Part shown: in pieces, positions 27,552 to 35,374 of the stretch
How positions within the stretch are numbered: the stretch's first letter is position 1
Layout of the letters: every line of letters starts with the position of its first letter
Source of the DNA: Marinobacter sp. X15-166B
Lineage (GTDB): Bacteria; Pseudomonadota; Gammaproteobacteria; Pseudomonadales; Oleiphilaceae
NCBI RefSeq assembly: GCF_001752365.1
Contig: NZ_MEIY01000001.1
Span: 290,087-354,086, forward strand
Length of the DNA: 64,000 bases
Direction: 5' to 3'
The notes under the pieces: generated by a model
What the model was told of the DNA's origin: nothing
What the model saw: the letters and a program-made list of their open reading frames with translations, nothing else
Database searches by the model: none
Position numbers and translations under genes: made by a program

Positions 27552-30179
27552 TCAAATCTCCGGCGAGACCACCCACAGATCCATACCGCTGACAAAGTCG
27601 CCGTTCGCCGGCACCGTCACCACCCGGAATCCGGTGTCCTCCATATTCAGGCGCCGCAGTTGTTCGGGCGAGACGCGCAGCCAATAGTCCCCCGGGGGCA
27701 CAGCCGGGACAATGTAAAAGCCGTCCCAGGCGGTGGTGGTTTGCGCGATAACGTCCATCCGCTCATCCAGTAACTCCAGCTGAACCCCACCCACACCGCG
27801 CTCCTCTGCGCCACTCAGCAGGTACACGGTGCCGTCAATTTCGCTGGTCATGCGCACCGGAAACTCCAGCTGTGCAACGTGGCCGGGGCGGGGCAGCAGG
27901 CGTGCCCCCGGGCGCTGCGGCTGCCACTGCGGATCGTCCAGGGTCGCCAGGTCCAGGCCGACGTCGGCATACTGCTTAGCCGGCAAGCGGCCCAGCAGGG
28001 CGATGCCTTCGGCGTTGGTGCGCACCTCGCGGCGGCCACCGTTGACCGTAAAGCCGGCGTCAGCGATCGGCTGCTCCCCCGGGTCCATCACACCGTTGTT
28101 GTTTTCGTCCAGAAACACCTGCGCCGAGACCGCGCCCGAGTTGGCGACCGAGCGGGCATCGAACAACCAGTGTGAGCGGCGCGGTTCGCGCCCCAGGCCC
28201 AACGACACTCGGGCACCGACGGTATAGTTGTCGTTGCTGTCGTAGCGGGCATTGAGATTCAACCCAAACTGGCCATGGCTCTTGCTGAAACCGACCGTGT
28301 AGCTGGTCAGCGCCGACCCATAGCTGTGCGCCACCCCCAGATTCAGCCGGTAACCCTGCCCCAGGGATTTATCGGCGGTCAGGCTCAGCGAGGTCAGCTC
28401 GCTGTCCGGGCTGAGGGTATAGCCCAGCTGGCTGCGCAGACTGAAATCCTGCACCCGGCGGCTGACACTCAAACTGCCAGAGGCCGTCTCCGAGGCGCCG
28501 GATGACTGCCAGTCGAGGGTGTTGGTGACGGCGGTGCGCCACACATAGGCGGACGTTCGCTGGCTGACCCGGGTGCTGGCGGCGCCCGAGGCCCGCTCAT
28601 CCCGGCTTGCCGTCACCGCCATGGGCAGGCGGGTGCGCGCCCCCAGGGGAACAGCGCCAGAGAGCCGCAACTCGTCCCGGGTGGTCAGCAGGTCACCGTT
28701 GGCGGTAAACACTTCGCTGATAAAATCCTGCAGATGAGCGCGGCTGGCATCAATCGCCAGGCCGGCCACCCGGGTTTGCAGCCCCAGCTCGGCGAGGGAG
28801 CCGCCATCCTCGGCGTGGACAAAGTCGCCGCTGACACTCAGGGCTTGCCAGAAGGTGCGCAACCCCAGGGTGGCGTAGTGTTGCTCGACGCCTGCCACCG
28901 GCGCCCGGACAAAACCGGCATTGGCGGACAAATGGCGGGCCAGGCCCAGATCAAACTGGGCCACGGATCGGGCCTGATTATCTTCATCCCGGTGCTCCGC
29001 GAAGCTGTAGCGGAACTCCCCCGGTGGCACCATCGACTGGGCCAGGGTGAAGCTGTAGGGCTCCACCCGGCTCTGCCCCAGCGGGCCACTGAACACCAGC
29101 TTGAACTCGTTGCGGCCGTAACTCAATGGCTGATCGGCGAAGCGGTAGCGACCGTCCTCCCCGGCCTGCTGGAATCCCACCAGCGCCCCGTTGTAATACA
29201 GCTCCACATCCCAGCCGGGCAGCAAATCGCCCTCGAAGGTTTGCCGGTCAAATTGACTGGCCTGGCTCAGGGGGCGGTTAGTCACGGTTACGCCATCACC
29301 GGCGGCGCCGCGGGAAACGTTGCTGACACTGGGCGCGGACAGGTTGCCAAAGCGGTAGGAACGGGCCTTCAACGGCCCCAGCAGGCCACCATCCGGGTCG
29401 TTGCGCCCCAGGGTAGCGCGAACGTCGGGCGTGGGCTGCTGCTTGCTGCCGTTAACATACACCGACGCTTCCATGGCCAGCAAATCACCGGCTAGAAAGG
29501 CCGTATAGCGGCCGTCGGTCGTGGCGGTTTGTGGACTGCCCCGCAACTCCGAGGCGAGGGTCAGGTCGACAAATGGCAGGCTGAGCAAGCGATAAGGGGA
29601 ATGGTAATGGGGGTAACCCGGGTCCTGATAGCCGCCCCGACGGCCCAGCCGCTCGGCCTGGCGCTCCCGTCGCAGGCGGGCTTGCAAGGGCAGCTCTTCG
29701 TGGGCATGCACCCGCAGGGTCTGGCTGCTGCGGTTAATCTCCAGCTCCAGCGGCAGCCAGCGCTCCAGCAATGCCCGGGCGACGTACAAATCGTCCGGCT
29801 CGGCCAGCACCTCCGCCGGATCAAACGCCTCGGTGACACCCGCGCGGGTGACCCGGGCTTCACTCAGATTGAGGCTGAAACCCTGTTCTTCCTGCAGCAC
29901 GAAACCACTGGCAGTACCTTCCTCGGGCCGGGTCTGGATGGCGAGGGTCAGCAACCGGGCCAGCTCCCCCAGCGGCAGCAGGGTATGCGCACCGGTGTCG
30001 TAGGCGGGAATGGCCCCGGACAGCACCGACTGATCCAGGCGCACCTCCAGCAACAGCAGCTCCGGCTCTGCGGTGTGGGCCAACAGCAAGCGAGGACCGG
30101 CGCTCAGTGCCAGCACCAGCACCAGCAACACCAGTCCGCACCGGCGCAGCGCCGCAGTGAAGGTGAACAGGACCAACAT
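27552..30179 (-). CDS. Outer-membrane fimbrial usher (CS1/alternative type)
   Basis: An 875-residue secreted protein (signal region about 1-34) with a long beta-rich middle of repeated amphipathic strands, as expected for an outer-membrane barrel that threads fimbrial subunits. The POTRA-like N-terminal part (LLPLGELARLLTL, LEINRSSQTLRVH) precedes the barrel, which includes GWDVELYYNGALVGFQ. Near residue 690 is DENNNGVMDPGEQPIADAGF, a calcium-loop-like SdrD/carboxypeptidase-type repeat, and a second such domain closes the protein. The N-terminus overlaps nothing, lying 12 bases after the chaperone stop. It completes the fimbrial operon. Confidence 0.88.
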   Translation of the reverse strand: MLVLFTFTAALRRCGLVLLVLVLALSAGPRLLLAHTAEPELLLLEVRLDQSVLSGAIPAYDTGAHTLLPLGELARLLTLAIQTRPEEGTASGFVLQEEQGFSLNLSEARVTRAGVTEAFDPAEVLAEPDDLYVARALLERWLPLELEINRSSQTLRVHAHEELPLQARLRRERQAERLGRRGGYQDPGYPHYHSPYRLLSLPFVDLTLASELRGSPQTATTDGRYTAFLAGDLLAMEASVYVNGSKQQPTPDVRATLGRNDPDGGLLGPLKARSYRFGNLSAPSVSNVSRGAAGDGVTVTNRPLSQASQFDRQTFEGDLLPGWDVELYYNGALVGFQQAGEDGRYRFADQPLSYGRNEFKLVFSGPLGQSRVEPYSFTLAQSMVPPGEFRYSFAEHRDEDNQARSVAQFDLGLARHLSANAGFVRAPVAGVEQHYATLGLRTFWQALSVSGDFVHAEDGGSLAELGLQTRVAGLAIDASRAHLQDFISEVFTANGDLLTTRDELRLSGAVPLGARTRLPMAVTASRDERASGAASTRVSQRTSAYVWRTAVTNTLDWQSSGASETASGSLSVSRRVQDFSLRSQLGYTLSPDSELTSLSLTADKSLGQGYRLNLGVAHSYGSALTSYTVGFSKSHGQFGLNLNARYDSNDNYTVGARVSLGLGREPRRSHWLFDARSVANSGAVSAQVFLDENNNGVMDPGEQPIADAGFTVNGGRREVRTNAEGIALLGRLPAKQYADVGLDLATLDDPQWQPQRPGARLLPRPGHVAQLEFPVRMTSEIDGTVYLLSGAEERGVGGVQLELLDERMDVIAQTTTAWDGFYIVPAVPPGDYWLRVSPEQLRRLNMEDTGFRVVTVPANGDFVSGMDLWVVSPEI

Positions 30180-30191
30180 GGCGGGGTGGAA

Positions 30192-31076
30192 TCAGGGCAA
30201 CGGCAGTGACGCCTCCGCCATTAACTTGCCGCCGTCCTTGGCTTGCTCCCGGTAGGTGACCCGCAACACACCGGCGCGCAAGGGCACGCCGGCGGCCGGG
30301 TTTAGCTCCAGGCTGGCCCGGCGCAGCGGGTTGGGTGTATACACCGCCACCCCGTTGGCGCGGGCAATCACCTGCTCAATACCGCCCTGCGGGGTAAAAC
30401 TCACCGCCAGATCGCCATAAACGGACTGGTTGCCGCTGCGTTCCAGCTGGAATGCCAGCACCGGTGGGGTGTCGCCTCGGCCCGGCTCCAGCGCCAACTG
30501 GGTCAGTGTCACTTGCGCCTGGGTGTTGCCATGGCGAACGATGACCGGCACCGAGGCGCCCACCAGCATGGTTATTTTGACCCCGATGCTGTCGTCGGCA
30601 TGGTCCAGGGTTTCGATGTTGCTCTGGCCTTCCGCGTCGGGCTGTTTGCTGAACAACAGATGCGAGCGGTACTCACCGGCGGCCAGATTGGCCGGCTTGC
30701 GCACCATGATGCGCACCGTCTGCCCGGTTCCGGGTGCCAGCGTGACCTGGCGGGGGGAATAGCGCAGCAATGTGTCGGCAAACTGCTCACCGGGCAGAGG
30801 GGTATCAATGTTGGTAAATCCCCCGGCTTCGCCCATCCGCTTGTTCACCAGCGAAATCCGGTAGGTGGCCGGCTGGCTGCCATTGTTGATCAGCTCGATC
30901 TGGGTCGTACGCTGGTTACCTTCCAGTACCAGCCGGGTCGGGTAGAGCATCAGGTCCGCCAGGGCCGGGCTCACCGGCAGCAGCAGCGTGATCACCAGGG
31001 CGCAGCGAAGCCATAACCGCGTAACTGTGGATATTCCGGTAGTGTTGGAGGGTCTGGCCAGGTGGTTAACACTCAT
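30192..31076 (-). CDS. Periplasmic fimbrial chaperone (PapD-like)
   Basis: A 294-residue protein with a signal segment (about 20-41) and two Ig-like domains. The first shows the chaperone pattern LMLYPTRLVLEGNQRTTQIELINNG followed by G1-strand-like VRIMVRKPANLAAGEYRSHLLF. It would cap DUF4402 subunits in the periplasm and deliver them to the adjacent usher. It has no nearby alternative start with a better ribosome site. Gene order subunits-chaperone-usher supports the call. Confidence 0.87.
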   Translation of the reverse strand: MSVNHLARPSNTTGISTVTRLWLRCALVITLLLPVSPALADLMLYPTRLVLEGNQRTTQIELINNGSQPATYRISLVNKRMGEAGGFTNIDTPLPGEQFADTLLRYSPRQVTLAPGTGQTVRIMVRKPANLAAGEYRSHLLFSKQPDAEGQSNIETLDHADDSIGVKITMLVGASVPVIVRHGNTQAQVTLTQLALEPGRGDTPPVLAFQLERSGNQSVYGDLAVSFTPQGGIEQVIARANGVAVYTPNPLRRASLELNPAAGVPLRAGVLRVTYREQAKDGGKLMAEASLPLP

Positions 31077-31128
31077 CGAAGAAGCCTTTTACATCGTTTG
31101 CAGGAAATGGGGGTTGTTGAGCACAGGG

Positions 31129-31635
31129 TCAGTTGTAATTCACGGTGACCGTGAAGCTGCCCGAGTAGTCCCCCGGGGGCTGCCCGTTGCCCACCACCAG
31201 GGTTGCGCCTATGGAGTGGGTCTGACTGCCGCCGACAAGAAATCCCGTCAGAGGCCCACTGGTACGGATAATGTCGCTGCTGAAATCTTTGAGCTCCATG
31301 TGCGCGCCCGGAGCAGTCAGTTTCACACTGTTGTTAGCCGGCAATTCAAGGGTATAGGATGCATTGCGATCACCACGCACGACAAACTCGGCCGCAATCA
31401 CCGTAGCGGAGGGGAACAACACAACCCCTCCGCTGGCAGAGCGCACGTCTTCAGGACTGACGGTCACCGTGCCGCCGCTGCCCGCTGCAAAGCTGCCGAA
31501 GGACAGGGCCACGGTGTTCTCGATGGTGATATCGGCCGCGTAGGCTGCACCCACATAGGCGTGCAGAGCAATGCCCGCGGCAAGCGAGACCGCCTTGTGC
31601 TTGATCAGCAATTTTCCTGTGGAATATCGATGCAT
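31129..31635 (-). CDS. DUF4402 fimbrial subunit
   Basis: A 168-residue secreted protein with a signal peptide (ending near AAYA) and the DUF4402 signature FGSFAAGSGGTVTVSPEDVRS, ending in the conserved strand GDYSGSFTVTVNYN. DUF4402 proteins are Ig-like subunits secreted by this chaperone/usher class. The ATG at 31635 is preferred to the upstream TTG at 31641. It lies second among the subunit genes and is less abundant-looking than the first gene only by position; it could be a tip or minor subunit. Confidence 0.85.
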   Translation of the reverse strand: MHRYSTGKLLIKHKAVSLAAGIALHAYVGAAYAADITIENTVALSFGSFAAGSGGTVTVSPEDVRSASGGVVLFPSATVIAAEFVVRGDRNASYTLELPANNSVKLTAPGAHMELKDFSSDIIRTSGPLTGFLVGGSQTHSIGATLVVGNGQPPGDYSGSFTVTVNYN

Positions 31636-31658
31636 TAACAACCCGCGAAATGGAGGTA

Positions 31659-32021
31659 CTAGTTATAGCTGATCGTGACACTTACTCGCTGCCCAGCCTT
31701 AGAGCCGCGGCTGAGAAGTTCCAGCTGGATATCGCTCACCGGGTCACCCCGCAGCGGGCCGCTAACGGCCATGGGGCCAAGACAGTCACTCGGATTAGCG
31801 ACGGTGCGCACGCAAGCAGCGTCCAGCTCCACCAAACGGCTGGCGACCGACTGGCTCGGCTCATCAGTGACGGTTTCCGCACGGGTGCCGGCATAGGCAG
31901 GCGCTATAACGGTGGCGCTGACCGGGCTGTCGGCACTGGCCCCGCAGACAGCGCTGCTGGTCACGACCAGCAGCGCCAGCAGCAGTCGCCGGACCGCCAT
32001 CGCCAAGGAAGATGACCTCAT
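31659..32021 (-). CDS. Small secreted protein in fimbrial operon, probable minor subunit
   Basis: A 120-residue protein with an N-terminal signal segment (about 1-30) and a C-terminal strand, GQRVSVTISYN, that mirrors the closing strand of the two DUF4402 neighbours (VTVNYN, ATVEYN). It lacks their FGSFA motif and has two Cys in the mature part (ACVRTV and SDCLG) that could form a disulfide. I do not recognise a family. Position between the two subunit genes suggests a minor or adaptor subunit. Confidence 0.65.
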   Translation of the reverse strand: MRSSSLAMAVRRLLLALLVVTSSAVCGASADSPVSATVIAPAYAGTRAETVTDEPSQSVASRLVELDAACVRTVANPSDCLGPMAVSGPLRGDPVSDIQLELLSRGSKAGQRVSVTISYN

Positions 32022-32061
32022 GATGTCACTGACTCCCTAACGGCTACTGGCGGACTAGTCG

Positions 32062-32613
32062 TTAGTTGTACTCGACGGTTGCCGTGACATCACCGGCATA
32101 GCTGCCCGCCGCCTGTGAAGCGCTTACGGTTAGCGTACCCCCCAGGTAGATGGTTTGAGTGCCCGCGGACAGGGTACCGCTGGTCACTTCCCCGGATGTT
32201 GCCGCAGAGGGGGTCAGAGCGCTGATCAATGTGAGAGCCATGGAGTTCTCACCACTGGTCAGCGTATTGTTTTCACTCCAGCTAATGCTGTAATTGGACT
32301 CACCCTCACCGGTCACAGTGAAATGGGCGGCGGTTGATGCACCGTTGACGGTGGAGTTGAGAGCCCCGCCGGTAAAGGACCGGTCACCATTAGTGGCAAC
32401 CGTTACCGTGCCCGGGGTGCCACTGGCGGCAAAACTACCGAACGTCAGGTGCTGCGCCGTTTCAATTGTGATGGGCGTAAGAACCGTCGCTGTGCTGTTG
32501 CTGGTTGCGTCGGCGGCAAAACTGCTGGCCGCCCCCAAGGCCCCCACCACAACGGCCGACGCCAGCGCCGCACGGCGGAAATGGGTGTGACGGAAAAAAT
32601 TTGATGCATTCAT
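32062..32613 (-). CDS. DUF4402 fimbrial major subunit
   Basis: A 183-residue secreted protein. The signal peptide ends near SSFA-AD, then come Thr/Ser-rich strands with TFGSFAASGTPGTVTV and the closing SYAGDVTATVEYN. First position in the operon, low-complexity Thr/Ser/Ala composition and a better ribosome site (CGGAGT) suggest the main shaft subunit. The ATG at 32613 is chosen; the in-frame extension to 32706 crosses the leader RNA and has no signal peptide. The riboswitch ends about 190 bases upstream. Confidence 0.87.
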   Translation of the reverse strand: MNASNFFRHTHFRRAALASAVVVGALGAASSFAADATSNSTATVLTPITIETAQHLTFGSFAASGTPGTVTVATNGDRSFTGGALNSTVNGASTAAHFTVTGEGESNYSISWSENNTLTSGENSMALTLISALTPSAATSGEVTSGTLSAGTQTIYLGGTLTVSASQAAGSYAGDVTATVEYN

Positions 32614-32804
32614 GAAATGTACTCCGGTAAGCCGCGCCGGGGCTTGTGGCCTTGACGCGCGCTGATCATTAAACCGGTCAGGAGGGGGAGCCGATAACGC
32701 GACCATGGGGCCAGCTACACGACGAACTTAAAGCCGGGGAGCCTCGAAGTGTGCTGGCGAAGTCAGGAACACGAAGGAGTCGTGCCCAGAGAATCTCATA
32801 GCGT

Positions 32805-32890
32805 GTTGACGGTCCCGCTGTCTTGGAGGGTGTACCCCGTTAGACCGGTGACTTTGCGTCTCTGCCTTTAGGCAGATTTGCCTTTTCAAC
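32805..32890 (-). promoter_or_regulatory. Predicted c-di-GMP-I (GEMM) riboswitch in fimbrial operon leader
   Basis: Read on the minus strand, the RNA shows the GEMM-I hallmarks in order: GUUGA pairing with UCAAC at the far end (32886-32890 with 32805-32809), AAGGCAAA, the stem UCUGCC-UAAA-GGCAGA, the invariant GACGCAAAG, CACCGGUCUAA, a second stem and AGCGGGAC. This follows the order of the known Vibrio Vc2 aptamer. Predicted transcription starts right at its 5' edge. The 190 bases down to the first subunit gene hold the expression platform. I see no T-run terminator there, only a small CACGA/TCGTG hairpin, so control could be translational or anti-termination. The tetraloop is UAAA instead of the usual GNRA. 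Confidence 0.85.
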
Positions 32891-32896
32891 CCGCCA

Positions 32897-32924
32897 AATA
32901 TACCGAAGGTTAAATTATCGTAAA
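32897..32924 (-). promoter_or_regulatory. Predicted sigma-70 promoter of fimbrial operon; gap 32614-32942
   Basis: Minus-strand TTTACG (32919-32924), a 16-base spacer and TATATT (32897-32902) place transcription start near 32890, exactly at the start of the riboswitch. The 329-base gap between the first subunit gene and parE is thus filled by promoter, aptamer and expression platform. Confidence 0.65.
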
Positions 32925-32942
32925 TGTGACGAAAGTCTCACT

Positions 32943-34838
32943 TTAACTGCCAACTTCCGCCAGGTTGCCATAGCTCTCCAGCCAGGCCCGCCGGTCGGAG
33001 GCGCGGCGCTTGCCGAGCAGCATGTCCATGCTTTCATCGGTGTCGTCGCCCTCTTCCAGGGTCAGCATCACCAGCCGGCGGGTATCCGGGGCCATGGTGG
33101 TCTCCCGCAGCTGCAGGGGGTTCATCTCACCCAGACCCTTGAAGCGGGTGACCGAGATTTTGCCGCGGCGCTTTTCCGCTTCCAGACGGTCGAGAATGCC
33201 GGTTTTTTCGTGCTCGTCGAGGGCGTAGTAGGTTTCTTTGCCCAGATCGACCCGGTACAGCGGGGGCATGGCCACAAACACATGGCCGGCGGCGACCAGA
33301 GGCCGGAAGTGCTTGACAAACAACGCACACAGCAAGGTGGCAATGTGCAGACCGTCGGAATCCGCATCCGCCAGAATGCACACTTTGCTGTAGCGCAGGC
33401 CACTCAGGTCATCGGAGCCGGGGTCGACGCCGATGGCGACCGTAATGTCATGCACCTCCTGGGACGCCAGAATCTGGCCGGAATCCACCTCCCAGGTGTT
33501 GAGAATCTTGCCGCGCAGCGGCATCACCGCCTGAAATTCCCGGTCGCGGGCCTGTTTGGCCGAGCCGCCGGCGGAATCCCCTTCCACCAGAAACAGTTCC
33601 GCCCGGCTGGCGTCCGCACCGGCGCAGTCCGCCAGCTTGCCGGGCAAAGCCGGTCCCGAGGTGATCTTTTTACGGGCGACTTTTTTACTGGCGCGCAGAC
33701 GGCGCTGGGCGTTGCCGATAAACTGTTCCGCCAGCACTTCGGCAATGTCGGTGTGCTGGTTCAGCCACAGGCTGAACGCGTCTTTAACCACGCCGGAGAC
33801 AAACGCTGCGGCCTCCCGGGACGACAGCCGCTCCTTGGTCTGCCCGGAAAACTGCGGATCCTGCATCTTGTACGACAGCACGTAGCTGCAGCGCTCCCAG
33901 ATGTCTTCCGGCGACAGTTTGACCCCCCGGGGCAACAGGTTGCGGAACTCACAGAACTCCCGCATGGCTTCCAGCAAGCCAGTGCGCAGGCCGTTCACAT
34001 GGGTGCCCCCCTGAGCCGTGGGGATCAGGTTGACGTAACTCTCGGTCACCGCTTCGCCGCCCTCCGGCAGCCACTGCAGCGCCCATTCGACGTGTTCCTT
34101 GTTCCCCGAGAAGGTGCCGGTGTAGGGCTCCGGCGGGACCAGCTCAAAGCCGGCCAGCGCACCGCGCAGATAATCCTCCAGCCCGTCTTCGTAGAACCAT
34201 TCGTCTTTTTCTTTGCTCTGTTCCTGCACAAAGGTGACTGTCAACCCCGGGCACAGCACCGCTTTGGCACGCAGGTTATGGCGCAGCCGGCTGACCGAAA
34301 ACTTCGGGCTGTCAAAATAACTGGCGTCCGGGTAAAAATGCAGCTTGGTGCCGGTATTGCGCCGGCCGACGGTATCGACCACCGTCAGCTCCGAGGTTTT
34401 TTCACCACCGGCAAAGGCCATTTGGTGCATCTGGCCGTCGCGTTTGATGGTGACTTCAAGCCTGGTTGAGAGGGCGTTCACCACGGACACACCCACGCCG
34501 TGCAGGCCCCCGGAAAAGCTGTAATTGCCCTCGGTGAATTTGCCGCCGGCGTGCAGGCGGGTGAGGATCAGTTCCACCCCGGGCACGCCCTCTTCCTTGT
34601 GGACGTCCACCGGCATACCCCGGCCATCGTCTTCAACGCTGAGGGAGCCGTCGGCATGGAGCACCACGTCAATGCGCCGGGCGTGGCCGGCCAGTGCTTC
34701 GTCCACACTGTTGTCGATGACTTCCTGAGCCAGATGATTGGGCCGACTCGTGTCGGTGTACATCCCCGGACGCTTGCGCACGGGATCGAGACCGCTGAGA
34801 ACTTCAATGGCGTCGGCGTTGTAGTGTTGCTGGCTCAT
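32943..34838 (-). CDS. parE: DNA topoisomerase IV subunit B
   Basis: ParE is the ATPase partner of ParC. The GHKL site (EVIDNSVDEALAGHA, DDGRGMPVD, GGLHGVGVSVVNAL) and the Toprim domain (LVEGDSAGGSAKQARDR, LADADSDGLHI) are complete. The ATG at 34838 gives MSQQHYNADAIEVLSGLDPVRKRP and 631 residues. A TTG four codons upstream is less likely. It is the last gene of an apparent run with the protease and PrcB-like genes, 39 bases after the latter. Only about 50 bases separate its end from the fimbrial promoter. Confidence 0.97.
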   Translation of the reverse strand: MSQQHYNADAIEVLSGLDPVRKRPGMYTDTSRPNHLAQEVIDNSVDEALAGHARRIDVVLHADGSLSVEDDGRGMPVDVHKEEGVPGVELILTRLHAGGKFTEGNYSFSGGLHGVGVSVVNALSTRLEVTIKRDGQMHQMAFAGGEKTSELTVVDTVGRRNTGTKLHFYPDASYFDSPKFSVSRLRHNLRAKAVLCPGLTVTFVQEQSKEKDEWFYEDGLEDYLRGALAGFELVPPEPYTGTFSGNKEHVEWALQWLPEGGEAVTESYVNLIPTAQGGTHVNGLRTGLLEAMREFCEFRNLLPRGVKLSPEDIWERCSYVLSYKMQDPQFSGQTKERLSSREAAAFVSGVVKDAFSLWLNQHTDIAEVLAEQFIGNAQRRLRASKKVARKKITSGPALPGKLADCAGADASRAELFLVEGDSAGGSAKQARDREFQAVMPLRGKILNTWEVDSGQILASQEVHDITVAIGVDPGSDDLSGLRYSKVCILADADSDGLHIATLLCALFVKHFRPLVAAGHVFVAMPPLYRVDLGKETYYALDEHEKTGILDRLEAEKRRGKISVTRFKGLGEMNPLQLRETTMAPDTRRLVMLTLEEGDDTDESMDMLLGKRRASDRRAWLESYGNLAEVGS

Positions 34839-34877
34839 AGATGGAAACAAGCTCCCGAATGGATGTGGAATTTAAAC

Positions 34878-35360
34878 TTAGCGTGCGTGGGTCAGTGGCC
34901 CGAACTCCGGCCCCGACACCACCAGTTTGCGCCAGTCGTCGGCGGTTACCGCCACCACGGCGCAGGGCGTGGTCAGCGCCTGGGTCACCATTGTACCCGG
35001 TTCCGGCTGGTGCACCGACACGGTCAGCCGCAGCTCCCCGGACTCTATGACCGCCTGGGCGAGGGTCACACCGTAACCGCCGGTGGGCTTTTGCCCCAGG
35101 GCCACCAGCACCAGATGCTCGCGACTGAAATCGAGTTGTTCCAGAGGGCCCAATGCCAGCGTCTGACCGGACAGGTCCGCCAGGTGGCGCACCCCGGCGG
35201 GGGTGCTCAGGTATACCAGACCCGGCGCGGTCAGGCCACAATGGTTCGAGGCCGTTAACTGTCGTGCCAAAGGCGCCCCGCTGCGGGTTTCGGTGCGGCT
35301 GGTGGCGCAACCGGCGATCACCGTCAGCGTCGCAAGGGCCGCGATAAATAGTTTTTTCAT
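34878..35360 (-). CDS. Lipoprotein with PrcB C-terminal domain (protease complex subunit)
   Basis: A 160-residue lipoprotein: lipobox VIAGC with Cys at 18. The C-terminal half matches the PrcB_C pattern: FSREHLVLVALGQKPTGGYGV, then a strand with HQPEPGTMVTQALTTP and CAVVAV. In Treponema, PrcB assists the subtilisin-like dentilisin protease. Here the gene lies just 14 bases after a subtilisin-like lipoprotein gene, so a partnership is likely. CAGGAATG precedes the ATG. The spacer to parE is short. Confidence 0.82.
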   Translation of the reverse strand: MKKLFIAALATLTVIAGCATSRTETRSGAPLARQLTASNHCGLTAPGLVYLSTPAGVRHLADLSGQTLALGPLEQLDFSREHLVLVALGQKPTGGYGVTLAQAVIESGELRLTVSVHQPEPGTMVTQALTTPCAVVAVTADDWRKLVVSGPEFGPLTHAR

Positions 35361-35374
35361 TACATTCCTGGAGG

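Noticed and set aside
34838..34850. TTG start four codons upstream in parE
   Set aside because: The ATG at 34838 gives the conserved N-terminus; the extension has no support.
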